64,000 nucleotides of DNA from NCBI GenBank assembly GCA_032622095.1, contig CP136069.1:53118760-53182759 (forward strand), in the 5' to 3' direction. A model generated the notes under the pieces. That model did no database searches. It saw only the letters and a program-made list of their open reading frames with translations, and had not been told where the DNA came from. Made by a program: the position numbers and the translations under genes. Source of the stretch: Siphonodentalium dalli. Lineage: Eukaryota > Mollusca > Scaphopoda > Gadilida > Siphonodentaliidae. Below, piece by piece: positions 54,786 through 64,000 of this stretch. The first letter of the stretch is position 1, and every line of letters begins with the position of its first letter.

Positions 54786-55176
54786 GTTGTTTTAACTTGT
54801 TACTCAATGAATGGGAACACCAGCAATTATTACAATGGTATATCTACAAAACTGTATTTTCTGTCGCGCCAGCATTAAAGCACATTATTATGCAACTTAT
54901 CATTCGAATAATGTCATGTTCCCAATAAAATGAAAATAGCTAAAGTTTTACCAATAGCGAAAAATAACGACAAGGGGATATATATATATATAAACAATCG
55001 TCCTATAAGCATTCTTCTCGCATTTTCTAAACTACTCGAAATACTAATACAAAATCGTTTAGTTCATTTGCTTAATGAATCCGACATCTTATTTAAATCA
55101 GTACGGAATTCGCCCTAACCATTCAACGTGTTATCCCATGATTAATCTACTTTGACTTTTGTATCAACCCATATAC

Positions 55177-55289
55177 CCTGTGCCAATGCATTCTCTTATA
55201 TATGCGAGTCGACCATAGGTCGCCTCGCATATATAAGAGAATACATTGGCCTAACAATTTTTCATCATTTGTTATTATTTTTTACAATC
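55177..55289 (+). mobile_element. Single-palindrome cassette inserted in the LINE remnant
   Basis: Begins CCCTGTGCC. The 69-base palindrome lies at 55182-55250 (one change in the right arm, AATACATTGGC), then CTAACAATTTTTCATCATTT as in the element at 3255. The second palindrome is missing. It interrupts the frame just before motif A. Confidence 0.75.
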
Positions 55290-55450
55290 GCGACAAGCCC
55301 ACGAATGATTACACCTTAGCTATATTTCTTGATCTGTCCAAAGCTTGCGACGCAATAAACCACAATATCTTCCTTACAAAAATGGCACAATTGAAGCTTT
55401 CTCAATGAGAGACGACAATACGTAAAATACAATGGAAGCAAGTCAAATAT

Positions 55451-56477
55451 CTTAAAATATCTCTTTAATAATAGAGCCGAACTTCGACGGATAGGGAACC
55501 TGCTGCGCGAATCCTCTGTCATTTTTTTAGATATCAATATAGATGTATATCTGACCTTTAAAATCGCATTTCCATTGTATGCTCAAATATTACCCCCATG
55601 CATTTTATTGCATCATCAAAGTTAGACATTTTCTCCAGAGCAAGGCACTCAAAACATTATATTTCGCCCAATAGTTCAAAGCCGCTAAGTTTATGGCACC
55701 CATATATGGGGGACATGTACATGTACAAGCAGTGAAGGCAAAACATACTTAAATCAACAAATTAAATGGGACGCGAAACTATGAGGCATGCGATGACTTT
55801 TCACGTAACTATTCGTTGTTTTCCCGCGTAAAGAAATAGTCCCAGATAGACTCTTTGCAGGGGGGGGATTTCCGGCACCAACAAGCAACTTTTTCCGCAA
55901 CTAAAAAAAAATTCCTGCTATTTTTTAGTGTTTTGGCAATGAGTTGGGCTTCAAAACCACTTTGAATGAGAGAAATAATGTAATTCTAACTGGTAAACTG
56001 ACTGCAGGCAGTTATCGTGTTGTATTTTGTTGCAAATTTTGAAATCCAAGATGGCCGCTGGCAGCCATGTTTTTTTGGCCGAATGACCTCAAAATGACTC
56101 ATTCCTATTTACATGTCCATGTTAACATCCATGATAAATAGTATGCACAGAAATTCATATACAGCTGTTTACAGTGAATTTCCCGCCGCAAATCTCTGTT
56201 TTAGTGTTAAAAGGGGGGGTGGGTGTCAAAAAATGATCGGAAAAAACTGCCGAAAACGGAAAAAAATTTGGCGGTGGGGGTGGGTGGGTACAAAAAATGA
56301 TCGAAAGGGAAAAAATGCCATACGTGCCTGAATATTTTTTTTCCGACCCCCCCCCCCCCTGCTCTTTGGCGCATTTAATGGCGTATATTTAATGACATAA
56401 CTTTTCAAACTCTTCATTCATGATAGTTTGTTGGATACATATTGGAAGCCATATTATTTTGAGACGTAGCGTACGGA
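55451..56477. other. Intergenic sequence, no intact gene
   Basis: Holds possible further LINE debris to about 55720, a CCAAGATGGCCG fragment at 56046, G runs at 55860 and 56212, and a C run at 56346. Confidence 0.4.
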
Positions 56478-56843
56478 ATGTTAAAAGACGACAAACCGGA
56501 AGTCAAAGGTCTCCGCGCACTATTTCCTGTTATTAAACGAACGTTTAATATCACAATTTATAGAATGGGTTTATTGAATGGAATAAGGGTAGGATCATGT
56601 AATAAACTATGTTATTACAATAACGAGCCATCAGAATTATTACATATAACAAACAATAAAGAAGCAGTCACACTGATCAGTCCACATTTCAAACAAGAAA
56701 ACATTTTTAAAATCAAAAATTTATATAAATTTCATGCATCCATTTGCATGCATGACTGGTATTACGATCGCTTAGTTGTGTCTTTTTATGGTATGTATGA
56801 CAGTAGAGCAGAACCAAATAGAGGACAACCAAATCCCATCTAA
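56478..56843 (+). CDS. Unrecognised 121-residue open reading frame
   Basis: Begins MLKDDKPEVKGLRALFPVIK, with a Tyr/Asn-rich middle (CYYNNEPSELLH) and ASICMHDWYYDRLVV near the end. It has no signal peptide, membrane span or family that I recognise. Its composition is more protein-like than most chance frames here. It might be an exon or a transposon relic; a second small frame follows 26 bases after its stop. Confidence 0.25.
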   Translation: MLKDDKPEVKGLRALFPVIKRTFNITIYRMGLLNGIRVGSCNKLCYYNNEPSELLHITNNKEAVTLISPHFKQENIFKIKNLYKFHASICMHDWYYDRLVVSFYGMYDSRAEPNRGQPNPI

Positions 56844-56869
56844 CTAATTGAGCAGCATAATATGTTGCA

Positions 56870-57112
56870 TTGACATATCATTTCACTCAAAACTTTGCAT
56901 CTAACTTAAAGATGGCGGCTAATATGAGTTTCAGTGATAATGTTTATAAGGTGGGGTTCAGTGACAATGGTAAATACATTTTCTCCCTGTTTGTGAATGA
57001 TAAGGCCCGTAATTATGATAAAAAAAGGAATATTTTGAGAACAATCAGTTTTCCCCCGATAATTCGAGAGATTGAAAGTTTAGAAACCAGGAATTTAGAT
57101 AAACTCGTATGA
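56870..57112 (+). CDS. Unrecognised 80-residue open reading frame
   Basis: Contains NVYKVGFSDNGKYIFSLFVN, a beta-strand-like pattern, and a charged C-terminus (REIESLETRNLDKLV). The real start may be an ATG further in (MAANMSFSDN). It could be a fragment of the same unit as 56478-56843. The function is unknown. Confidence 0.25.
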   Translation: MTYHFTQNFASNLKMAANMSFSDNVYKVGFSDNGKYIFSLFVNDKARNYDKKRNILRTISFPPIIREIESLETRNLDKLV

Positions 57113-59548
57113 TGCTGGGCAACGTTAGAAAGAACCACAACGGGATATATACTGATTATAGATTATAAACACCGCAAATAGCATTATCAAATTACAGGAC
57201 CGGTTTCAGCTTGATCCGATTATTATGGTTGCAAGGGTTTATATAGCAAATTATGTATGCTAAATGTGTTCAATATGCAAGGGAATGATTGCATAGAAAT
57301 GTATGGAATTCCTGTGATTCGAGGATCTTTATTTTCTGTGGATGAACAGTTTCTGCGTTATGGTAATGAAAGTACCATGTGGACGTTTTTTATGAACTCT
57401 TAAGAAAGGTTCCTTCACGGCATCAAATTGTTCCGATGTCAGATCATATGGCGCGGACTGTTCGATATCATACTACGGTCGGCTGTATTTATGAAAAATC
57501 GACAAACGCGCGGACCAAAGACGAGCATGGTTTGTTTAGGTAATGTATGCCATTACTACGTCTTCAGCACTTAGCACCAGGACGAAGCTGGCGAATAGTT
57601 ATTGTCACACACCGCAGTCGACACGATTAATGACCGATTGCGATGTTTTCGTATTGTTGTAATATAAACTGACCAGCATTAAAGCTGTTCTATACACCGG
57701 AAAACAGAAACCAGTTCGGAATAATTTATCAGAACCACAGTTAGTGTATACGTTTTCTCAGTCAAAAATACAGAGCAGGGTCGAATATGGGTTCTTTCAA
57801 ATTATTTGTATACGAATTATGGCGATCAGAATAAACATAAATTGAGAAATGATTATGGCAGAAATACACCATGGAGGCTATGGTTCTACCGGATAAACTA
57901 TAATAGTTTATACAATACTGTAGCTTGATTAGTACGACTGCACGCTTTCCAACTTGAAGGAAAATCTACATGCACACTGTGACAGCTAATGGATTAACAA
58001 TGCCATGGCATGTGTCTTTAATGACCACATCATGCACCCATTCCTTACTCAACACCACGCTTGGTTTTGTTGCTGAATCAATATTTCTTTGAGTGTAATC
58101 ATAATAGTTAAAAGCTAGTATATTATCAACATTTTAAGCTGCACAACTCTGGGAAATGGTCGCTCTTTTTCACGGCGTGAATTTTTAAAGTAATACTATT
58201 GCATTTACTAAAGGCGTTCTTTCGCTGTAAGAAAACTACGCACCCAACACGGGGTAATTTGTTGTGCCTTTTGCTACCTGGACTGAGTTTGTTAAATTTT
58301 CAAAGCGCTATCTATAACGTGTTCTTTTACGTCGATACCTCACGTAGGAAATTACTGTCGCATCGCGAGGCAGTCGGAACTTTTACTAACTGTCGCTATG
58401 TGAGGCAATCGAAACTTTTACTACCAGGACGGGGTTGTTTTAAAACTACATGCAGCGCCCTCTACGTTAGCACTGCGATATCTCAGCAGAGCGATGGGAG
58501 ATAACTCTGCCTGGAGTTTGGGTTGTTTTATGTTTTTTTGCCAATTATGACAAAGCTAATGTCGGATCTGATAACATAGAACATGGTTTACAGCGCCACA
58601 CCGGCACCCGGACTGGCAGGTTAAAACCTGTATGAGGCGTCGATTGACAACCGGAAGGTGTGAACCCGCGGCTATCTACAAATCAACAAATGAATACAGA
58701 ATAGTAAAGTATTGACTATTCCGTCGTTATACTCATATCATGTGAAAAAAATTATATATATATATAACATAGGTGCAAGACATATTAAAGAAATGGGGAT
58801 GTTTTATGGTTCTGGTGCCTAATTTATACAGGTACTGTTTTCCTCGTACATCATGATAAAGGTTGTAAGGCATGATCCATGAGCGGATTGTAGAAATTTG
58901 GAAAATAGATTTGGAACGCACATCTCAAAGAATAGTTAAATATATAATTTTGAACAGTTAAAAAAGATTCCCGTATGTAGGAAAGACCGAAATGACACCG
59001 GAGAGCGTCATCAGTTGCCAGCGCTTGATATAAGACTCCCCGATGCAATCGGAACTCAAAGCACTATCTGTAAAGTGTTATTTTCGTCGATACGTCGCTG
59101 CGATAAATTAGTGTCGCTCCGTGAGGAAATCGGAACGTTTACTACCTGGACGGAGTTGGTTGAATTTATAAAGCGCTATTTACAAACGTGTTATTCCATG
59201 TTAATACGTCGCTGCATGAATTTCACATACACAATGTGCGACGAACGCTTGGCTCTTTTACTATACCTGGGTGGAGTTGGTTGCGCGTGATAATGGGGGG
59301 TGATATATTACTTGTATGTTCGTGTTATCCGGAAAGCCGCTGCTTGAACTGTGCCGATGCTCGTTCTTCGTAGTGTCAAGACAAGACCATACGTCCAACC
59401 CGCGGCTGACATACATACAAGGAAACAGAAGACTAGTAAGGGCGAGCTCTGCTGAGTCAAGCATTGACCTTGTGTCCCCTTCAGACGGGCACACACATCC
59501 TATACTCGTTGTTCGCTGTTCACAAGCTGTTCTGGGTCTGCCTCTATC
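57113..59548. other. Region upstream of the C-type lectin, with diverged tandem repeats
   Basis: Blocks at 58260-58460 and 59040-59290 share AAAGCGCTAT, GTCGATAC-TC and TGAGG-AATCGGAAC followed by CTACC-GGAC, repeated two to three times each. No upstream exon is evident. The promoter of the lectin gene should lie near its right end, but no TATA box was identified. Confidence 0.5.
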
Positions 59549-60268
59549 ATGGCTGACTGGAAGTTGTTATCACTTATCGTTCTAGAAATATTCCGAGTCC
59601 TTCTGGCATCAATGGTAACCAATCGGGCGATCGAAATTCCTAGTTTGCTGAACATAGAGTGTATTTCGTCCACAGCGATGTTATACGCAGCACGATCACG
59701 AATACTGTGTTTTCTGGCATGTTTAGATCAAACCACGTGCGTCTCGTTCGAATATGGAAAGAATGACAGACATTGCAAGCTTTATTGGTGTATACCACAC
59801 CCGGGTGAATGCACTACGTACCAACAGGGAGTGAGACATTATCGCATTGTTGAGCGGATACCACAAACACCACCGATACTAGTAACGTACACGTTCGAAT
59901 CCTCGATCAACGGATGGTACAGGATTGAAACTACGGAACAGGATTGGCCGACGGCGCAGAATATTTGCAGAAGTGAGGGCGGCCATCTTTTAGTTATTGA
60001 TTCACAAATGGCACAAGATTGGGTTTCAATACTTCTTGATGGAAAGAGAGATTTGTATCTTGTCGACGGGAATGATATGGCAGTCGAAGGAGAATGGAGG
60101 CTGCATGACGGAAGTCCTATGATATGGCAGAGTTGGGTCGCTGGGCAGCCGAACAACCTAGGCGGCGGGCAGGATTGTAACTTTCTGGAACAAATTGGAA
60201 ATTACAGATGGAACGACCTGAATTGCAATCGTGCAGAACAGTTCATTTGCCAGATTAGACAACATTGA
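59549..60268 (+). CDS. Secreted C-type lectin with PAN/apple-like N-terminal domain
   Basis: A single-exon frame of 239 residues. Residues 1-26 look like a signal peptide (WKLLSLIVLEIF, VLLASM). Residues 38-100 are cysteine-rich (C38, C54, C58, C64, C76, C81, C88) with CFLACLDQTTCVSFEYG, the PAN/apple pattern. Residues 122-239 are a C-type lectin domain: WPTAQNICRSEGGHL, GEWRLHDGSP, QPN at 200-202, WND at 221-223, and the four core cysteines (C140-C234, C210-C226). EPN usually suits mannose and QPD galactose; QPN is intermediate. The usual acidic ligand after the loop is Q208 here, so calcium or sugar binding may be altered (inference). The likely role is extracellular glycan recognition, perhaps immune. 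The start is the first ATG before the hydrophobic segment. An upstream untranslated exon is possible. Confidence 0.85.
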   Translation: MADWKLLSLIVLEIFRVLLASMVTNRAIEIPSLLNIECISSTAMLYAARSRILCFLACLDQTTCVSFEYGKNDRHCKLYWCIPHPGECTTYQQGVRHYRIVERIPQTPPILVTYTFESSINGWYRIETTEQDWPTAQNICRSEGGHLLVIDSQMAQDWVSILLDGKRDLYLVDGNDMAVEGEWRLHDGSPMIWQSWVAGQPNNLGGGQDCNFLEQIGNYRWNDLNCNRAEQFICQIRQH

Positions 60269-60396
60269 CATTCATAAAAGCATGTGGCTTTGAATTTGCA
60301 CATTCCGATTTATTAACAAAGTATTCCAAATTCCCAAGTCACTTGTCCGCTATTGGGACATAAGGAGGTGTCGTGCAAGCCGTAATCGAAACCTTA

Positions 60397-61200
60397 ATTA
60401 AGGCGTTCACGATCATGAACTGTTTTAATACCTTTAGTTGCTGAACTGTCATAGTTGTTGCTGTATGCATAATTATGAGTGCACGAATCGCTATATCAAC
60501 TATTTGAACTATGACAACAGACCAATGAACTGTGGTGATATTCATAGTTCGGGCTTCGACTACAATGGAATAATGAACTGTCGTGATAGCTATCGACTCA
60601 AATAGAACAATGAACTGTCACGGTTGCTATAGTAGGAACTTCGACTATAGTAGAACAATGAACTGTCACGGTAGCTATAGTGGGAGCTGCGACTACAATA
60701 TAACAATCACCTGTCGTGTTAGCTATTGTTTGAATTACGGTGGAATAATGAACTCTCGTGATATAGCTCCAGTTCAAACTCCGACTACAATTGAAAAACG
60801 AACTGTCGTGGTTACTAAAGTGAGAACTAAAACAGATCAACGAATCTTCGCGATATCTATAGTAGGAACTTCGACTATAATAAAACGACGAACTCACGTG
60901 ACAACTGTAGTTGGAACTTCGACTACAATAAACGATGAACTGTCTTGACAGTTAATGATGGAACTTCAACTTCAAAGTGAGCGATCAGTCATGAAAGCTA
61001 TATTATAACTTCGACAACAGAACGATGAACTATCTTGATAGCTATATTTGCAACTTCAACTACAATAGGACGACCAACTAACTCTCTTGATAGTTAGAGA
61101 CGGAACTTCAACTACAAGTGAGCGAGCATGGAAGCTATATTAGAACTTCGACAAAAGAACGATGAACTATCTCGGTAGCTACATGCACAGTTAGAACATC
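60397..61200 (+). repeat. Minisatellite, about 60-base unit, 3' of the lectin gene
   Basis: Recurring blocks are GAACTTCGACTACAATAGAA, AATGAACTGTC and GATAGCTATAGT, roughly 13 degenerate units. It begins about 130 bases after the lectin stop, so the transcript's 3' end may lie in or before it. Confidence 0.8.
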
Positions 61201-61320
61201 GGCCCAACGAACTACGTGCACATGTATAATACATGTTTACAATAATATGATTTGCTCACACTCTGGTTGCGAATACAGTCCATCGTGGATTTAATCGCCA
61301 TTAGTTCGTGTACTTGTTTA

Positions 61321-61440
61321 TTTAAAATTGTTTATTCTCATCAGCATGCATAATGAATTGGATATTGTCTGGGTGTACACTAACATTCTCATCAGCATAA
61401 TGAATTGGATAATGTTTGGATGTACACTAACAATATAATA
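61321..61440 (+). repeat. Short tandem duplication, about 55 bases
   Basis: ATTCTCATCAGCAT through GTACACTAAC occurs twice in a row, the second copy lacking a few bases. Confidence 0.85.
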
Positions 61441-61543
61441 TGTGTGGGAAAAAAACTTCTTTTTGGTCTCTATGAAATGTTTCATAGATTAAATTATTCC
61501 AGTTGGTGATTATTTCATGATTTGAGTATATTAATTGATACGG

Positions 61544-61945
61544 TCTATTATATATTTTGGAACTTCTGTCTGTGAGTATATGTATGTATGTGTGTTATAG
61601 ACTCGAAAACTGCTCGACCGATCAGACTCAAATTTGGTATGCAGGTCTACGTTTATCCCGGAACAATATGGGCGTGTGCAATTTCACGTGCGACCGTGTC
61701 ATTGACATTGACCTTGACCTCTCTTATATACGCTCATATCGGCATGTTTCTGGACCGATCGAACAATAGTTTTTTCTTTCTCCTAATACTTTCCAACGTT
61801 GTTCGCTCAGTATTGTTCAATGTTGTTACTTTGAATTAGTAGACCAATCTCTTATTGTCAATAGTCCAGATGCTGTATATTCTGCCCAGAGGCAATCACA
61901 AAGAAATCCCTAAATAGCCCGGATGAAATCGGGCACATCAGCTAG
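61544..61945 (+). mobile_element. Helitron-like element, complete by its ends
   Basis: Starts TCTATTATATATTTTGGAAC then CTTCTGTCTG. It ends with the hairpin GCCCGGATGAAATCGGGC, a short spacer, and CTAG before T. At 402 bases it is non-coding. The ends match those at 10948-11129. Confidence 0.7.
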
Positions 61946-63227
61946 TATATATATAGAAAGTGTTAATCAAGGAATATCTGACATTATGTGAGGTGTTTGT
62001 ATATATAAATTGTATGGCTTCTCGCCACATGTATAATGAAATGATCAGAGAGATTCCGCTTCTAGCGATTGTGCGGGTGATTGTAACTCTAACGTCACCG
62101 GTCACGTGATTATACACGTTTGTTGTCTATACGCGACTGACTTGTGCGAGAACGACTTTATCTACTTGTAAAAACGGGGTACAAATCTATTTTTGAAAAA
62201 AAAATTCTAACTATATAATTCTGCATTGATGGATTATTGATCAAAACCTCATTTAATAGTTCGACATGACCATTGCATTAGAACATTTGTTGAATATGTA
62301 GGTAAATATTCACTCTTGGAATCCACCTAGTTTACGCCAGATTTTGAATATAAAGTTTAACAATCGGAACTACATGTATGTCAGCTTCTGTTACAGTCTG
62401 AAGAGGAGAGTAGTTGGGCGCGAATCGCCCGGGATGGTCGAAAAGATCGAGTGATCTTCTCCTTCACCCCAGTACAGTCTGAAATTTCGAAATAATCGTG
62501 TTTCAGGCATGACATTGACCAACAATGTAATTATTGTACTAGGACAAAGGGTTGTGTGAGGTGATTGATATTTCCAAAAGCACTGCCCACTCGGTACCAT
62601 TCCGGTTTACTGTTAAACCACATATACATGTACATATACAACGCCTAATTGTTCGGTGGATTTTTTGTTAGATTGATTATAACAACGAGGCTCCCTATTG
62701 GAGAATCGCATATATAAGAGAATGCACTGGCACATGAACTGTAATGATGTACCAGCGCAGCTTCCGCCATGAAAGGGTTAAAATGATATGAACTTTGTTA
62801 TATGTTTATTATTAGTAAAGACATTTCGCATATCGAAACCATTGTTATCTAAACATTTCTGTTACAGTGGCGTTACCGATCAATGTCAAATTAGTTTAAT
62901 AAGATACCAAGGTTTAATCAAAACATGACATTAAACATTGGAAAAGGTCAAAGCATTGAACAATATTCTGAAAATAATATTTGGACTAAAATATTTGAAC
63001 ATACTATGTAATTAGGCATTGTTGTTGACAAATCACTGTAACAGTTTTATTTACATAACAATGGTTTCAAAACACGACATTTCGTTATTGGAGAACTTTC
63101 AATAATTAATATAAGAACAAAGTTTATCTATTTCTCCATGTTCTTGGTTGTGATGTTTTTACATACTTTTATATATTTTGCACATTTGCCCAATGCGAAA
63201 GCCTTGGGGCCCTTTAATATGGCTACA
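61946..63227. other. Intergenic sequence, no gene seen
   Basis: Contains the decayed TTAA element end at 62690-62780 (ATATATAAGAGAATGCACTGG and AAAGGGTTAA). A possible diverged family 2 fragment at 63050-63217 ends CCCTTTAA. Confidence 0.45.
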
Positions 63228-63872
63228 TACCTCTAGTTTTTCTTGTGACAAATCTTAACATGTAACTGTTTTTAAATTCTAAATGTATTTACACCTATGT
63301 GTTTTAGTTCTATCTTCACAAAAGTTAACCTCCATGTTCTGAAAACACACATTTTACATTCTTTAAAACTATTTGTTGGAAAAATAAAAGATCTTATGCT
63401 ACATTGTATCTCAAAATAAAATATCCTAAGCTGTCTCGAAACCTCTAGTTTTTCTTGTGACAAATCTTAAAATGTAACTGATTTTAAATTCTACTGAAAT
63501 GTATTTACACCTATATGTTCTACTTCTATCTTCACAAAAGTTAATCTCCGTGTTCTGAAAACACACATTTTACATTTTATAAAAATATTTGTTGGAAAAA
63601 TAAAAGATCTTATGCTACATTGTATCTCAAAATAAAATATCCTAAGCTGTCTCGAAACCTCTAGTTTTTCTTGTGACAAATCTTAAAATGTAACTGATTT
63701 TAAATTCTACTGAAATGTATTTACACCTATATGTTCTACTTCTATCTTCACAAAAGTTAATCTCCGTGTTCTGAAAACACACATTTTACAATTTATATAA
63801 ATATTTGTTGGAAAAATTAAAAATCTTATGCCACATTGTATCTCATAATAAAATATTTTAAGCTGTCTCGAA
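63228..63872 (+). repeat. Tandem repeat, about 216-base unit, three copies
   Basis: Units start at 63228, 63441 and 63657 with ACCTCTAGTTTTTCTTGTG and end AGCTGTCTCGAA. The copies are nearly identical, so expansion was recent. Confidence 0.95.
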
Positions 63873-64000
63873 CTGTTTTTTTTAGTATTCAGGTCCGATT
63901 GCGGTTGCTGCGGGGATGAAATTTCCGTCTCGATGGCATTCTGCCTCGTGTTGAGGGAAGGGTGTAGATTATGTTTGGTTATCTATCACATTCCAACGAT

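Larger units (their letters stand above)
54096..55450 (+). pseudogene. Decayed LINE reverse transcriptase, split by two insertions
   Basis: Pieces in order are as follows. 54096-54322: PNTIDETVNEYVSNIG, then a shifted frame with FLYYLRNRLSNELNITPTTT. 54786-55176: NGNTSNYYNGISTKL and APALKHII, then KMKIAKVLPI, NRPISILLAFSKLLE and QYGIRPNHST. About 55290-55450: DYTLAIFLDLSKACDAINHN (motif A), then RRQYVKYNGSKSN. The order follows the linker, fingers and palm of a jockey-type LINE. Multiple stops and frameshifts show it is old. Motifs B and C were not found; 55600-55720 may hold a degraded C-terminal piece. It is a different subfamily from the LINE at 5957. Confidence 0.75.

Noticed and set aside
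63272-63679. Two minus-strand frames with nearly the same protein
   Set aside because: They are shadows of the 216-base tandem repeat.

Overview
The window is eukaryotic, intron-bearing, AT-rich and full of transposon debris. It most likely comes from a marine lophotrochozoan, probably a mollusc. The reasons are an intron-split WD40 gene of WDR38 type, a secreted PAN-plus-C-type-lectin protein of invertebrate style, jockey/CR1-like LINEs, many non-autonomous DNA transposons, Helitron-like repeats, and a SINE-like element whose tail resembles repeats I associate with molluscs. The species assignment is inference. No operon, bacterial ribosome binding site, CRISPR array or rRNA was seen.

Genes. 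(1) A WDR38-like beta-propeller gene lies on the minus strand from 24857 (ATG) to 986. It has five exons with matching phases and GT/AG junctions; the last exon or exons lie left of base 1. Its coding sequence is only 819 bases but is spread over 24 kb, because introns 1 and 2 (10.0 and 8.8 kb) are packed with repeats. (2) A two-exon hypothetical gene on the plus strand (47780-47996, 50734-51602) encodes 361 residues with a 36-residue tandem repeat. (3) A single-exon secreted C-type lectin (59549-60268, plus) is followed directly by a minisatellite. Two small plus-strand reading frames at 56.5-57.1 kb are unrecognised.

Mobile DNA. A 5'-truncated, frameshifted LINE (5957-8210) sits in WDR38 intron 2. 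A second, older LINE (54096-55450) is interrupted by two later insertions, and a third LINE scrap lies at 36940-37319. At least four families flanked by TTAA occur (13652, 15710/23680/31861, 20557/53573, 27241), plus TA-flanked elements (3255, 24357), Helitron-like repeats in head-to-tail order (10538-12817) and elsewhere (49.4-50.1 kb, 61544-61945), and many short foldbacks.

Higher-order structure. Between 17.4 and 19.35 kb lies a locus packed with about 30 short palindromes centred on CTTAAG and bounded by inverted repeats. Between 32.8 and 47.1 kb lie two adjacent multi-kilobase foldbacks built of satellite-like tandem repeats. A 69-base palindrome cassette recurs in at least two transposon families. 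A 10-base motif, ACGCTCTTTA, recurs 12 times, often in pairs 31 or 42 bases apart. These four patterns are the best candidates for something undescribed. All calls come from reading the sequence; no database search was run.
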